A stretch of 64,000 nt of DNA, from assembly GCF_014196305.1 (NCBI RefSeq), contig NZ_JACIDJ010000001.1, positions 523,683-587,682 on the forward strand, read 5' to 3'. Made by a program: the position numbers and the translations under genes. Each line of letters begins with the position of its first letter. The stretch's first letter is position 1. Of this stretch, positions 55,483 through 64,000 are shown one piece after another. Origin of the DNA: Roseococcus suduntuyensis (lineage in GTDB: Bacteria; Pseudomonadota; Alphaproteobacteria; Acetobacterales; Acetobacteraceae). The notes below the pieces were generated by a model. That model did no database searches, was not told the DNA's origin, and saw only the letters and a list, made by a program, of their open reading frames with translations.

Positions 55483-56654
55483 CCACCGCGCCCTTCGTCC
55501 TGCCCCTGCTGGCGCTGACGCTGGGGCATGTGTTCTCCAACGCCGTCCGCACCCTGCCCGCCGTGGCGGCGGACGTGCTGGCGGCCGACCTCGCCATCAC
55601 GCCCGAGACGCTGGCCGCCATCACCGGCGCCTTCCCGGCCGCCTTCGCGCTCGCCATGGTGCCGGTCGGCGTGGCGCTGGACCGCTACGGGGTGCGCCCG
55701 GTGGCGCTGTGGCTGCTGGCCATCGCGGGCGTGGGGGCTGCGCTTGCCGCGTTGGCGCCCTCGGCGGGCACGATGCTGCTGGCGCAGATCGTCCTGGGCG
55801 CGGGCTGCTCGGGCATGCTGATGGCGCCCATGACCCATGCGGCGCAGGTGCTGGACCAGAAGCGTTTCGGCCTCTGGTCGGGGCTGATCCAGGGCATCGG
55901 CAATTCGGGGATGCTGCTGTCCGCGAGCCCGCTGGCCTGGCTGGTGGAGGTGGCGGGGTGGCGCGCCGGCTTCTGGGCCTGCCTTGGCCTGGGGGCGCTG
56001 GCCTTCGCCGCGGTGGCGCTGACGCTGCGTGCCCGCCCGCCCCTGCCCCAGCCCGGCCGCACCATCCTGGGCGACACGCGCGCGGTGCTGGGCTTCGCGA
56101 GTTCCCCGCGGCTGATGGGCATCTTTGCCCTCGCCTTCGTCTCCTTCGGCGCGGTGCTGGGGTTGCGCGGCCTCTGGGGCGGACCCTGGCTGATGGAGGT
56201 GAAGGGCATGGCCCGCATCCCCGCCGGGCATGTGCTGCTGCTGGGCACCTTCATGCTGGTGTTGGGGCCGGCGTTGGCCGGTTGGGTGTCTTCGCGCATG
56301 GGCCGGCTGCCGGCGTTGCTGGCGGCGGGGCATCTGCTGGCGGCGCTGTGCATCCTGGCGCTGCTGGCGGGCGGGCCGCTGGGCACGCCGGCCTGGGCGG
56401 ATGCGGGGCTGATGGCCCTCTTCGGCCTGGCCATCAGCTTCCAGGTGCTGTGTTTCGCCATGCTGCGCGCGCGCGTGCGAGCGGAGGAGAGCGGACGCGC
56501 CCTCTCCGCCATGAACATCTATTTCTTCGGGGGGGCCGCGGTGCTGCAGGCCTTGAGCGGCCTCGCTTTCGCGGCGGGCGGCGTGGGTGCCGCCCTGCTC
56601 ACCTTCGCGGTGGCCCTGGTGGTGGGCACCGCGTTGTTCTGGCGGTGGCGCTAG
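55479..56654 (+). CDS. MFS transporter
   Basis: A 391-residue permease with twelve likely membrane segments. The loop 2-3 signature is VGVALDRYGVRPVALWLLA, and RILGAGCSG-type sequence follows (IVLGAGCSGMLMAP). It probably carries the hydroxy acid used by the preceding oxidase. GTG 55479 overlaps the oxidase stop and is the only start at the right place. The stop codon TAG lies at the edge of a family II repeat (CTAGAGC). Confidence 0.82.
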   Translation: MTTAPFVLPLLALTLGHVFSNAVRTLPAVAADVLAADLAITPETLAAITGAFPAAFALAMVPVGVALDRYGVRPVALWLLAIAGVGAALAALAPSAGTMLLAQIVLGAGCSGMLMAPMTHAAQVLDQKRFGLWSGLIQGIGNSGMLLSASPLAWLVEVAGWRAGFWACLGLGALAFAAVALTLRARPPLPQPGRTILGDTRAVLGFASSPRLMGIFALAFVSFGAVLGLRGLWGGPWLMEVKGMARIPAGHVLLLGTFMLVLGPALAGWVSSRMGRLPALLAAGHLLAALCILALLAGGPLGTPAWADAGLMALFGLAISFQVLCFAMLRARVRAEESGRALSAMNIYFFGGAAVLQALSGLAFAAGGVGAALLTFAVALVVGTALFWRWR

Positions 56655-56752
56655 AGCATGCTGCGTTCACATGCGTTCACGCCGCCTGCTCCAGCCATCC
56701 TTGAGAGCGGGGTTCAGCGTTTTCGGTGCTTCCACCTCAACGCATCCCGCTC
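56651..56752. repeat. Family II hairpin elements after MFS gene
   Basis: CTAGAGCA...TGCTCC (56651-56692) is followed by a second unit: outer stem GAGCGG/CCGCTC (56705-56710, 56747-56752), internal loop GGTTCA against ATC and inner stem GCGTT/AACGC. The same loop occurs at 52991. It lies between convergent MFS and phasin genes. Confidence 0.75.
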
Positions 56753-56764
56753 CAGGGAAGGGGG

Positions 56765-57193
56765 CTACGCGCCCTTCTTCACCATGGACTGCATTTCCTC
56801 CAGCGCCTCGGCGAAGCGACGGTTCAACACTTCCAGCGCCTCGCCATTGGACTTCTGGATGAGGTCCGCCAGTTCCTTCATCGAGGCCACGGCGCGCTCG
56901 TAATTCGCCTTCATCAGCTCGGCCTGCTGGGCGGCCTTGGTGGCGGGGTTGCCATCCATGGCGGTCAGGCCGCGCATGGCCTCGCTCATCTCCGCCATGG
57001 TCTGCTGCATCAGTTCCATGTTGCGGCGGGCGACGGCCTGGGCGCCTTCCATGGCCACGCGGTTGGCGGCGGCCATGGCTTCGAGGTTCCGGCGCTGGGC
57101 CTCGGCCAGGGCTTGGAAGTCCATCATGTTCGGCATCTTCATGCTGCTGAACATCCGCATCATGTCTTCAGGGTTGAAGCCTTGGCCCGACAT
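56765..57193 (-). CDS. Phasin family protein
   Basis: A 142-residue helical protein. It starts SGQGFNPEDMMRMF, then NMMDFQALAEAQRRNLEAM and long amphipathic helices to the end. This is the phasin pattern: granule-coating protein of polyhydroxyalkanoate bodies. The ATG at 57193 follows GGGAG; an in-frame ATG at 57454 would add a Pro-rich segment overlapping the upstream regulator and was not used, though the open frame is unbroken. Confidence 0.82.
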   Translation of the reverse strand: MSGQGFNPEDMMRMFSSMKMPNMMDFQALAEAQRRNLEAMAAANRVAMEGAQAVARRNMELMQQTMAEMSEAMRGLTAMDGNPATKAAQQAELMKANYERAVASMKELADLIQKSNGEALEVLNRRFAEALEEMQSMVKKGA

Positions 57194-57341
57194 CCGTGAT
57201 CTCCCGGGGGGTGATTCGCTCGACCCTACAGGCGCGGCCGTGGCGGGGTCAAACGCCGTTTCTGTTGCAGTCGCAACAGTTTCCGCGGCCTCGTCCAGCG
57301 CGGCTTGCAGCGCGCGCGGCAAGGGTTCCGCCTGGGGGGGC

Positions 57342-58049
57342 TCAGGTGGGCTGGGTTCCGGCGGGGGCGTCGGTTTCGGGGTCAATTCGCGGGCCACCTT
57401 CAACGCCACTTTCGGAGCCGGCTTCGGGGGCCTCGTGGTCGGTGTGCGTGCCATGTCGCCCTGTCTCCTCGCGCCCAAGGCCCAGGCTGCGCGCCGCCTT
57501 GTCGGCCTGATCCAATGCGCGGTCCAAAGCGGCCATGGTGGCCGAGAGGTCCTCGCTCTCATCCTTCTCCCAGGCCCGCAAAGTGGCCAGCCAGATCACG
57601 CCAAGGCCATGGGCCCGCAGCGCGCCCTTGGGCCCCGTCGCCTCCAGCCCGGCCGCCTCCAGCATCCAGCGCATGGTGCGCGGCTGCTCGGTGGCGAGCC
57701 AGAGCGCCAGGAACGGGTCCCGCGGAAGGTCGTGCATGAGGCGAACCACGCCGGCGCGGTTTGGTTGCAGCATGTCCAGCCGGCGCATCAGCACGTCGAA
57801 CAGCCGGTCGCGCGCGGTGGAGGTGTCGTCCTCCATCGTGCCTTCGATCACGGCCGCATCCACCGCCGCCGCATGCGCGCGCAGCATCTCCAACGGAGAG
57901 GCGAAGCGCGCGCGCAATTCAGCGAGCGTGATGCCCGCCTCCGCCGCCACGGCGCGCATGGTCAGCGCGGACCATCCCCCCCCGGCAAGCACGCGCCAGA
58001 AGGCCTGGAGGGCGGGGTCGTTCATATCGGGGGCGCTGGTGCTGCTCAT
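57342..58049 (-). CDS. TetR-like transcriptional regulator
   Basis: A 235-residue regulator with HTH sequence LTMRAVAAEAGITLAELRAR (about residues 29-48) and a helical C-terminal domain (FDVLMRRLDMLQPNRAGVVR, then LALWLATEQPRTMRWML) similar to COQ9-like TetR proteins. The C-terminal 40 residues are low complexity. It is upstream of the phasin gene on the same strand with 148 bases between. Start ATG 58049 (MSSTSAPDM) is preferred to 58121. Confidence 0.78.
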   Translation of the reverse strand: MSSTSAPDMNDPALQAFWRVLAGGGWSALTMRAVAAEAGITLAELRARFASPLEMLRAHAAAVDAAVIEGTMEDDTSTARDRLFDVLMRRLDMLQPNRAGVVRLMHDLPRDPFLALWLATEQPRTMRWMLEAAGLEATGPKGALRAHGLGVIWLATLRAWEKDESEDLSATMAALDRALDQADKAARSLGLGREETGRHGTHTDHEAPEAGSESGVEGGPRIDPETDAPAGTQPT

Positions 58050-58089
58050 CCTTTCCAGATTGGCGCAACGGCGGCCCGTGGGAAGGGGA

Positions 58090-59214
58090 TCATGCGGCGG
58101 TGACGCGCAGAATCCGCCCATCGCCCCGGTCGGTCAGCAGCCACAACGCGCCATCGGGGGCGAAAATCGTGTGACGGATGCGGTCCTCGTCCCACAACAG
58201 GCGCTCTTCCTCGCCGGGCGTGTCGCCCTGCATGGGCAGGCGCAGCAGGCCCATGGGGTTCAGGCAGCCCAGGAAAAGACTGCCGCGCCAGGGGGCGGGC
58301 GCGTTGCCGGGCGCGAAGGCCATGCCGGAGGGGCTGATGGCCGGGTTCCAGTGGCGCAGGGGTTGTTCGAAGCCCGGGCCCTCGGTGCGGCCGCCGGCAA
58401 TCGCGGGGCCCCAGTATTCGCGGCCATAGGTCACTTCCGGCCAGCCATAGTTCAGCCCGGGGCGGATCAGGTTCAGCTCATCCCCGCCACGTGGGCCGAA
58501 TTCCGCCGAGAACAGCGTCCCCGTCGCCGGGTTGAAGGCGATGCCCTGGGGGTTGCGGTGGCCATAGGACCAGATTTCCCCACGCGCGCCCTGGCGGTTC
58601 ACGAAGGGGTTGTCGGCCGGGATGCGGCCATCCCGCGTCAGGCGGATGATCTTGCCCGCCAAATCGTCCAGCCGCTGGGAGCGCTGGCGGTCCACGTTGC
58701 GGTCGCCCGTGGTCAGGAAGATGTGCGCGCCATCGGGGCCAAAGGCCAGGCGCCCACCGAAATGGTGCCGGCCGCGCGATTGCGCCGGCGTGCAGTCCAG
58801 CACCGGCGTCACGTCGCGCAGCGCGCCGTCCACCAGCCGCGCGCGGGAAAGGCGCGTCAGCGCGCCGCCCTGCACCAGCGTGGCGGTCACGAAGAAGATT
58901 TCCTGGGTGCGGGCGAAATCGGGCGCGGGCTGGATGTCGAGCAGCCCGCCCTGGTTCGCGGCCTCGACCGGCGGCACCCCCTGGAGCGGCGCCGAGACCC
59001 GGCCCTCGGGCGAGACCAGCCGCGCGCGGCCCGGCCTTTCGCTGACCAAAAGGCGGCCATCGGGCAGGAAGCCGCCGCCCCAGGGGTGTTCCAGCCCCTC
59101 GGCGAGGGTGCTGACCCGGAATTGCCCGTCGCGGGCACGAAAGCCCTGGGCCCCGGCCGGCAGGGCCAGCAGCAGGGCAGGGGCGGCGAGGAGGGTGCGG
59201 CGTTCCATCGTCAT
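58090..59214 (-). CDS. PQQ-dependent aldose sugar dehydrogenase
   Basis: A 374-residue soluble-type glucose/sorbosone dehydrogenase with signal peptide 1-23 (RRTLLAAPALLLALPAGAQ). The beta-propeller motifs are LEHPWGGGFLPDGRLLVSER, NQGGLLDIQPAPDF, GGRLAFGPDGAHIFLTTGDR, GHRNPQGIAFNPATG and EFGPRGGDELN. These bind PQQ and calcium. It oxidises aldoses in the periplasm. ATG 59214 or 59208 are both possible; neither has a strong ribosome site. Confidence 0.87.
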   Translation of the reverse strand: MTMERRTLLAAPALLLALPAGAQGFRARDGQFRVSTLAEGLEHPWGGGFLPDGRLLVSERPGRARLVSPEGRVSAPLQGVPPVEAANQGGLLDIQPAPDFARTQEIFFVTATLVQGGALTRLSRARLVDGALRDVTPVLDCTPAQSRGRHHFGGRLAFGPDGAHIFLTTGDRNVDRQRSQRLDDLAGKIIRLTRDGRIPADNPFVNRQGARGEIWSYGHRNPQGIAFNPATGTLFSAEFGPRGGDELNLIRPGLNYGWPEVTYGREYWGPAIAGGRTEGPGFEQPLRHWNPAISPSGMAFAPGNAPAPWRGSLFLGCLNPMGLLRLPMQGDTPGEEERLLWDEDRIRHTIFAPDGALWLLTDRGDGRILRVTAA

Positions 59215-59317
59215 GCCCACGCATGTGGGGGCGGCGGCGCCCCGCTCAACCGTCCACCCCCTTTCGCCCCCGCGGGGAAGTGCGGTAAGGCGCCCCCATG
59301 CCCGGCCGAACGGCGCC

Positions 59318-60526
59318 ATGAGCGTCCCGCACCACCGGCCCGCCTCGGGGCCTCCCGGGCCGCTGCCACGGTTCGGCCGGCGCCGGCAGGGCGCGCGCCG
59401 GACCCCCCTGCCGCCCACACCCCCGCCGCCGCGACCGGCGGGCGCCAGCCATGGCCGCTGGGCGCTGACCCGGCCCTCGGCCCGCACGGTACTGGCCTGG
59501 CTGCTGGGCTCGCTGCTGCTGCACGGGCTGATCCTGGCGGTGCTGCTGGCCTGGCCCGACCCCCGGCCCCGCCCCCCGGCCGAACTGCCCGCGCCGTCCT
59601 TCGACATCGTCTTTGACGGCGCCTCGCCGGAAGCCGCCTCGGGCGAGGCGCCGCCCGGCGAGGAGGTGGCGCCCAGCCAGCCCAGCGAACCCACCCCGCC
59701 ACCACCCCAGGCCGAGGTGCCGCCCACGCCACCCACGCCCACGCCGGCGGCCCCACCCGCCCCGGAACCACCCGCCCCGCCGCCGCCCGCCCCGGCCCCG
59801 GCGCCCAGCCCGGTGGCGCCGCCGGCCGCGCCGCCACCGCCGGTCACGGCCGCGCCACCGCCGCCCTCTCCCCCGCTGCGCGCGGAAATCCCTGCCCTGC
59901 CCGCGCCGCCCCCGGCCCCGCCGCGCCCCGAGACGCCGCCGGCCGAGGCCGCCCCCACGCGCTTGCCCGAGGCCGAGGAATTCCTGGCCCCGCCCACCGA
60001 CCTCCGCCTGACCGAACGCTTCGCCCTGCCCCTGCCGCCGGCACAGACCCCGCCCCAGCCGCCTCAGGCACGTCCACTGCCCGGCATCATGCTGCCCCAG
60101 GGGGCGCAGCTGGGCGGCGGCGCGCCTTCACCCGCGGGCCGGCCGCAGGGCAGGGGGCTCGACCTCTCGGTGGACCCGCGCTTCGCCGAGGGCGATGCCC
60201 GCACCGACCCCTCCGTGCGCGTCCAGGGCGCGCAGGTCGGCGCCAATTGGCGCGCCGCCTTCCGCCGCTGGCTGGAGCAGAACATCCGCTACCCGCAGGA
60301 CGCGGCGATGCGCGGCGAGGACGGGACGGTGCGCGTGCAGATCCTGGCCAACCCGGACGGGACGGTGCGCTCGGTCCGGATGATGCTGCCCTCGACCTCG
60401 CCCTCGCTGAACTACGCCACCACCTTCCCGTTCCAGGGCGCGCAGATCCCGGCCTTCCCGCCGCCCGCCGACCCCAATGGGGTGACGGTGGACCTCACCG
60501 TGAACTATGTGCTGCGCCGGAGATGA
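59318..60526 (+). CDS. TonB-like energy transducer, proline-rich
   Basis: A 402-residue protein: basic N-terminus (1-50), one membrane segment near 60-80 (TVLAWLLGSLLLHGLILAVL), a proline-rich periplasmic spacer (85-240) and a C-terminal TonB-type domain (WRAAFRRWLEQNIRYPQDA, then GTVRVQILANPDGTVRSVRM). It would transmit proton-motive energy to outer membrane receptors. No ExbB/ExbD is adjacent in the window. The next gene overlaps its stop as ATGA. Confidence 0.82.
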   Translation: MSVPHHRPASGPPGPLPRFGRRRQGARRTPLPPTPPPPRPAGASHGRWALTRPSARTVLAWLLGSLLLHGLILAVLLAWPDPRPRPPAELPAPSFDIVFDGASPEAASGEAPPGEEVAPSQPSEPTPPPPQAEVPPTPPTPTPAAPPAPEPPAPPPPAPAPAPSPVAPPAAPPPPVTAAPPPPSPPLRAEIPALPAPPPAPPRPETPPAEAAPTRLPEAEEFLAPPTDLRLTERFALPLPPAQTPPQPPQARPLPGIMLPQGAQLGGGAPSPAGRPQGRGLDLSVDPRFAEGDARTDPSVRVQGAQVGANWRAAFRRWLEQNIRYPQDAAMRGEDGTVRVQILANPDGTVRSVRMMLPSTSPSLNYATTFPFQGAQIPAFPPPADPNGVTVDLTVNYVLRRR

Positions 60527-61029
60527 CCCCCGAGACCCTGCTGCAAGCCCTGGCCGATTTCGGCATCGAAGCCCGAACGATCCACCATCCGGCCGTCTTC
60601 ACGGTCGCGGAATCCCGGGCGCTGCGCGGCGAATTGCCCGGCGCGCACTCCAAGAACCTGTTCCTGCGCGCGGCCAAGGGCGAGGGCTTCTTCCTGGCCG
60701 TGCTGGAGGAACACCGCCAGGCCAGCGTGAACGCGCTGGCCCGCGCCGCCGGCTGGCCGAAGGTGCGGATGGCGAGTGCCGAGGAGCTCCGCGCCACGCT
60801 GGGCGTGGAGCCGGGCAGCGTCACGCCCTTCGGCCTGGTGAACGCCCCGCCCGGCGGCGTGGGCGTGGTGCTGGACGCGGCGCTGGCCGATGCGCCGGGC
60901 CTCGCCTGGTTCCACCCGCTGGTGAACACGGCCAGCACGGGGCTGCGCCCGGCCGACCTGCTGCGCTTCCTGGCCGCGCGCGGCCATGTCGTGCGCGTGC
61001 TCGATCTGGACGCGCCGGCCTTGGCGTGA
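60523..61029 (+). CDS. ProXp-type trans-editing deacylase (YbaK domain)
   Basis: A 168-residue YbaK/ProX-domain protein (TIHHPAVFTVAESRALRGEL, HSKNLFLRAAKGEGFFLAVL, GSVTPFGLVN, FHPLVNTASTGL). Such proteins hydrolyse mischarged aminoacyl-tRNA; this stand-alone length fits ProXp-ala, which clears alanyl-tRNA-Pro. The conserved Lys is in HSKNLF. It is coupled to the TonB-like gene by an ATGA overlap. Confidence 0.85.
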   Translation: MTPETLLQALADFGIEARTIHHPAVFTVAESRALRGELPGAHSKNLFLRAAKGEGFFLAVLEEHRQASVNALARAAGWPKVRMASAEELRATLGVEPGSVTPFGLVNAPPGGVGVVLDAALADAPGLAWFHPLVNTASTGLRPADLLRFLAARGHVVRVLDLDAPALA

Positions 61030-61055
61030 GGCCACGCCATCCCTTATCTGCAGGG

Positions 61056-62393
61056 ATGGCCGCACCCGCCCCCGTCTTCGACACGCCCGACCCCGGCTTC
61101 GCCGACCTCCTCGCGCAGCGCCCCGCCCTCTCGCTGGACCCCATGGCGGGGCTGATGCTGGAGGAGGTGCCGCTGGCGCGCATCGCCGCCGCGCATGGCA
61201 CGCCCGTCTGGGCCTATTCCGCCGCCACGCTGCGCCGGCGCGCGGGCATGCTCAAGGCTGCGCTGTTCAATGCCGGGCTGGACGCCAGCATCCATTTCGC
61301 CACCAAGGCCAACCCCTCCCTGGCGGTCGTGAACCTGCTGGCGGGCGAGGGCCTGGGCGCCGACGTGGTCAGCGAGGGCGAACTCCATGCGGCGCTGGCG
61401 GCCGGCGTGCCTGCCTCCGGCATCGTCTTCTCGGGCGTGGGCAAGACGCGGGGCGAGATGCGCCGCGCGCTGGAAGAGGACATCCTCCAGCTCAACATCG
61501 AAAGCGCCGAGGAGGCCGCCATCCTGAGCGAGGTGGCCGTCTCCATGGGCCGCCGCGCCCGCTGCGCGCTGCGCGTGAACCCCGATGTGGACGCGCGCAC
61601 CCACGCCAAGATCACGACCGGCCTGACCGAGAACAAGTTCGGCGTGCCCATCGCCATGGCGCCCGACCTCTACGCGCGCATGTGCGCCATGCCCGGCCTC
61701 GAACCCGTGGGCATCGCGGTGCATATCGGCAGCCAGATCACGCAGGGCGTGGCCTCCTATGCCGCCGCCTACCAGCGGCTGGGTGACCTGGTGCGGGAAC
61801 TGCGCGCGGCTGGCCACCCGGTGCTGCGGGTGGATTGCGGCGGGGGCCTCGGCATTTCCTATCGCGACGAGACGCCGGCCTCGCCCGAGGCGCTGGCCGG
61901 CGCCATCCGCGCCGGGCTGGGCGGGCTGGATGTGCGGATCATGCTGGAACCGGGCCGCTGGATCTGCGGGCCGGCGGGGGTGCTGCTGGCGGCGGTGGTG
62001 ATCGAGAAGCAGTCCAGCGACCGGCGCTTCGTCATCCTGGACGCGGCCATGAACGAATTGCTGCGCCCGGCCATGTATGATGCCTGGCATGGCATCCTGC
62101 CCGTGGCCGCCGCGGCCTTCCACGCGCCCGTCTCGCCGGCCGACGTGGTGGGGCCGGTCTGCGAAAGCAGCGACACCTTCGCGCGCGACCGCGCGCTGCC
62201 GGCGCTGCCGCCTGAATCCCTCGTCGCATTTCTCGATGCCGGGGCCTATGGTGCCTCCATGAGCAGCACCTACAACGCGCGCCCCCTGGCCGCCGAGGTG
62301 ATGGTGGACGGCGCCCGCTTCGCCCTGATCCGCGAACGGCAGGACCACGCCGCCCTGCTGCGCGGCCAGCGCCTGCCCGACTGGACCGGCTGA
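61056..62393 (+). CDS. lysA: Diaminopimelate decarboxylase
   Basis: A 445-residue fold-type III PLP enzyme making lysine from meso-diaminopimelate. PLP Lys is in ATKANPS (about residue 78), HIGSQIT near 225, DCGGGLGI near 260, EPGRWICG near 298 and the substrate motif CESSDTF near 368. It lies 26 bases after the ProXp gene and two bases before the TIGR02302 gene, so all may be co-transcribed. Confidence 0.92.
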   Translation: MAAPAPVFDTPDPGFADLLAQRPALSLDPMAGLMLEEVPLARIAAAHGTPVWAYSAATLRRRAGMLKAALFNAGLDASIHFATKANPSLAVVNLLAGEGLGADVVSEGELHAALAAGVPASGIVFSGVGKTRGEMRRALEEDILQLNIESAEEAAILSEVAVSMGRRARCALRVNPDVDARTHAKITTGLTENKFGVPIAMAPDLYARMCAMPGLEPVGIAVHIGSQITQGVASYAAAYQRLGDLVRELRAAGHPVLRVDCGGGLGISYRDETPASPEALAGAIRAGLGGLDVRIMLEPGRWICGPAGVLLAAVVIEKQSSDRRFVILDAAMNELLRPAMYDAWHGILPVAAAAFHAPVSPADVVGPVCESSDTFARDRALPALPPESLVAFLDAGAYGASMSSTYNARPLAAEVMVDGARFALIRERQDHAALLRGQRLPDWTG

Positions 62394-62395
62394 GC

Positions 62396-64000
62396 ATGGC
62401 CCCACCCCCCGCCCTGCACCGCAAGCGCCTTCTGGCGCGGATGGCGCTGTGGTGGGAGGGGGCCTGGCCGGCGCTCTGGCCCACCCTGGGCGTCCTGGGG
62501 CTTTTCGGCGTCTTCGCCCTGTTGGGCGTGCCCGCCCTGTTGCCGGGCTGGCTGCACGCGCTGGTTCTGCTGGGCTTCGTGCTGGCCCTGGTGCCGGCGC
62601 TGCGGCATGCGGCGCGCGGGCTGCGCGCGCCAGCCCTTTCGGCGGCGGACCGGCGGCTGGAGGCCGCCTCCGGCCTGAAGCACCGCCCCTTGGCCGCCTT
62701 GCAGGACCGCCCGGCCACCACGGGCGCGGAGGGCGAGGCGCTCTGGGCCGCGCATCAGGCGCGCATGGGCGCGCTGATCACCCGGCTGCGGGTGGGGCTG
62801 CCGCGGCCCGGGCTGGCGGCGCGCGACCGGAAGGCGCTGCGCGGCGGCCTTCTGGTGGCGCTGGGTGCCGCCCTGGGCGTGGCCGGGGCCGATGCGCCCG
62901 CGCTGCTGGCGCGCGGCCTGACGCCGCAGCTGATGGGCAGCGCACCGGCCGCGCCCCTGCGCGTCGAGGCCTGGATCACCCCGCCCGCCTATACCGGCGC
63001 CCCGCCCATCTTCCTCGACACGCGTGGCGGGCAGGTGATGGCGCCGCTGGGCAGCCGCTTCCAGGCGGCGGTCTCGGGCGGGACGGGCGTGCCGGACATC
63101 AGCGGCCTACCGGGCGCGGCCTTCGCCCCGCTGGGCGGCGGCAGCCATGGCGCCCAGGCCGTGCTGGACACGGCCGGCCGCGTCACCCTGCGCCAGGGCG
63201 GCCGCGAGGTGGCCAGCTGGGAGATCGGCGTGCGCGCGGATGCCCCACCCAGGGCCAGCTTCACCGAAACCCCCGCCCGCGCCCCGCGCGGCCTGGCGCT
63301 TCGCCTGCCCTGGGCGGCGGAGGATGACTGGGGGGTGGTGGGCCTCCAGGCGCGGCTGCACCTGGACGTGCGGCCGGACGAGGCGCCCATCACCCTCGAC
63401 ATCCCGCTCCCCTCGGCCGCCCCGCGCGAGGCCACGGGCCTCTCGCAGCCCGACTTCTCGGCCCATCCCTGGGCGGGGCTGGAGGTGCGCGTCAGCCTGG
63501 AGGCGCGCGACGGCGCCGGCCAGACCGGCCAATCCGAGACGGTGCTGCTGACCCTGCCCGAGCGCAGCTTCACCCACCCCGTGGCGCGGGCGCTGATCGA
63601 GCTCCGCCGCGTGCTCTCGCGCGATCCGGGGGCGCGGATGGAGGTCATGCGCGGCCTCGACGCCCTCGCCGCCGACCCCGAGGCCTTCGAGCACGACTTC
63701 GCGACCTATCTGGGCCTGCGGGTGGCGCGGTCCTTCCTGCACCGCGACCGCCGCCCCAGCGCGGTCGCCGAGGCCCAGGCCGTGATGTGGGAAACCGCCC
63801 TGGCACTGGAGGAGGGCCGCGACAGCCGGACCGCCCGTGCGCTGGCCGAGGCCCAGCGGGCGCTGCGCGAGGCCCTGCAGGAGGCCGAGCGCAACCCCGA
63901 GGACGAGGCCGCCCGCCAGGCCGTGCAGGAACGCATCCAGGAGCTGCGCGAGGCCATCCGCCAGCACCTCGAAGCCCTGGCCGAACGCCTGCGCCAGGAA
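62396..64000 (+). CDS. TIGR02302/DUF4175 family membrane protein (3' end outside window)
   Basis: Open to the right edge for 535 codons. Two membrane segments near 20-70 (PTLGVLGLFGVFALLGVPAL, HALVLLGFVLALVPA), a third near 150, a periplasmic region RVEAWITPPAYTGAPPIFLD and a helical C-terminal part (ALRHA-type and AEAQRALREALQEAERNPED) fit the TIGR02302 family of long alphaproteobacterial proteins, usually over 800 residues and commonly next to lysA. Function unknown. The end is not visible. Confidence 0.83.
   Translation, partial: MAPPPALHRKRLLARMALWWEGAWPALWPTLGVLGLFGVFALLGVPALLPGWLHALVLLGFVLALVPALRHAARGLRAPALSAADRRLEAASGLKHRPLAALQDRPATTGAEGEALWAAHQARMGALITRLRVGLPRPGLAARDRKALRGGLLVALGAALGVAGADAPALLARGLTPQLMGSAPAAPLRVEAWITPPAYTGAPPIFLDTRGGQVMAPLGSRFQAAVSGGTGVPDISGLPGAAFAPLGGGSHGAQAVLDTAGRVTLRQGGREVASWEIGVRADAPPRASFTETPARAPRGLALRLPWAAEDDWGVVGLQARLHLDVRPDEAPITLDIPLPSAAPREATGLSQPDFSAHPWAGLEVRVSLEARDGAGQTGQSETVLLTLPERSFTHPVARALIELRRVLSRDPGARMEVMRGLDALAADPEAFEHDFATYLGLRVARSFLHRDRRPSAVAEAQAVMWETALALEEGRDSRTARALAEAQRALREALQEAERNPEDEAARQAVQERIQELREAIRQHLEALAERLRQE

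Noticed and set aside
57194-57454. Phasin start at ATG 57454
   Set aside because: It would overlap the TetR gene by over 100 bases and add a Pro-rich segment; ATG 57193 has a ribosome site and gives the usual phasin length.

Overview
The window is GC-rich (roughly 70 percent by eye) alphaproteobacterial chromosome. It most resembles an Acetobacteraceae genome of the Roseomonas type. The reasons are a BcsA-BcsB cellulose synthase fused in one frame (known from acetic acid bacteria), a phasin, a DevBCA-type exporter, several Bug/TctC receptors and a RamB-like regulator facing isocitrate lyase. This is inference from gene content; no rRNA is present to place it.

Layout. 1-6299 (minus): cellulose operon bcsZ-bcsP-bcsQ-bcsAB, with bcsAB running off the left edge. 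6445-13018: FAH-family hydrolase, a TetR gene divergent from a DevBCA exporter (an inverted repeat lies between), a metallo-hydrolase and a zinc alcohol dehydrogenase. 13272-17619: CoxE-like VWA protein with MoxR ATPase, RppH, a divergent polysaccharide deacetylase and a small conserved protein. 17776-24698: CtpA protease, serine hydrolase, hexapeptide acyltransferase, class V aminotransferase, methyltransferase, a collapsed Bug receptor remnant and a DUF3574 lipoprotein. 24723-33629: a sugar-type ABC importer operon ending in an Ldh-family dehydrogenase, divergent from a DadA-like oxidase, threonine dehydratase-like enzyme and mandelate racemase-like enzyme. 33727-37491: aceA with a 52-residue gene behind it, the divergent RamB-like regulator and a racemase. 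37469-39105: 2-hydroxyacid dehydrogenase and GNAT acetyltransferase.

39126-40988 is a sharp AT-rich insertion holding one gene, an OLD-like ATPase with a TOPRIM-like C-terminus. It sits exactly between a broken 3' hairpin element and the 3' end of a tRNA-Leu(UAA). 41204-50366 returns to ordinary GC-rich genes: DJ-1/PfpI, WYL regulator, SH3 protein, GST, PbpC, a possible glycine-zipper effector with a partner gene, a pseudouridine synthase and a branched-chain aminotransferase. 50532-56654: two-subunit UxaA-type dehydratase, HpcH aldolase, Bug receptor, GlcD-like oxidase and MFS transporter. 56765-64000: phasin, TetR, PQQ-type sugar dehydrogenase, TonB-like protein, ProXp editing protein, LysA and a TIGR02302 protein cut by the right edge.

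The most unusual non-coding signal is a dispersed hairpin family. Ten full units at five loci and one broken unit at a sixth all abut a stop codon in the same orientation relative to that gene. Their inner stems vary from copy to copy while keeping complementarity around a fixed internal loop (5' NNTTCA facing 3' ATC). A second family with different outer arms carries the same loop at 52985 and 56705.
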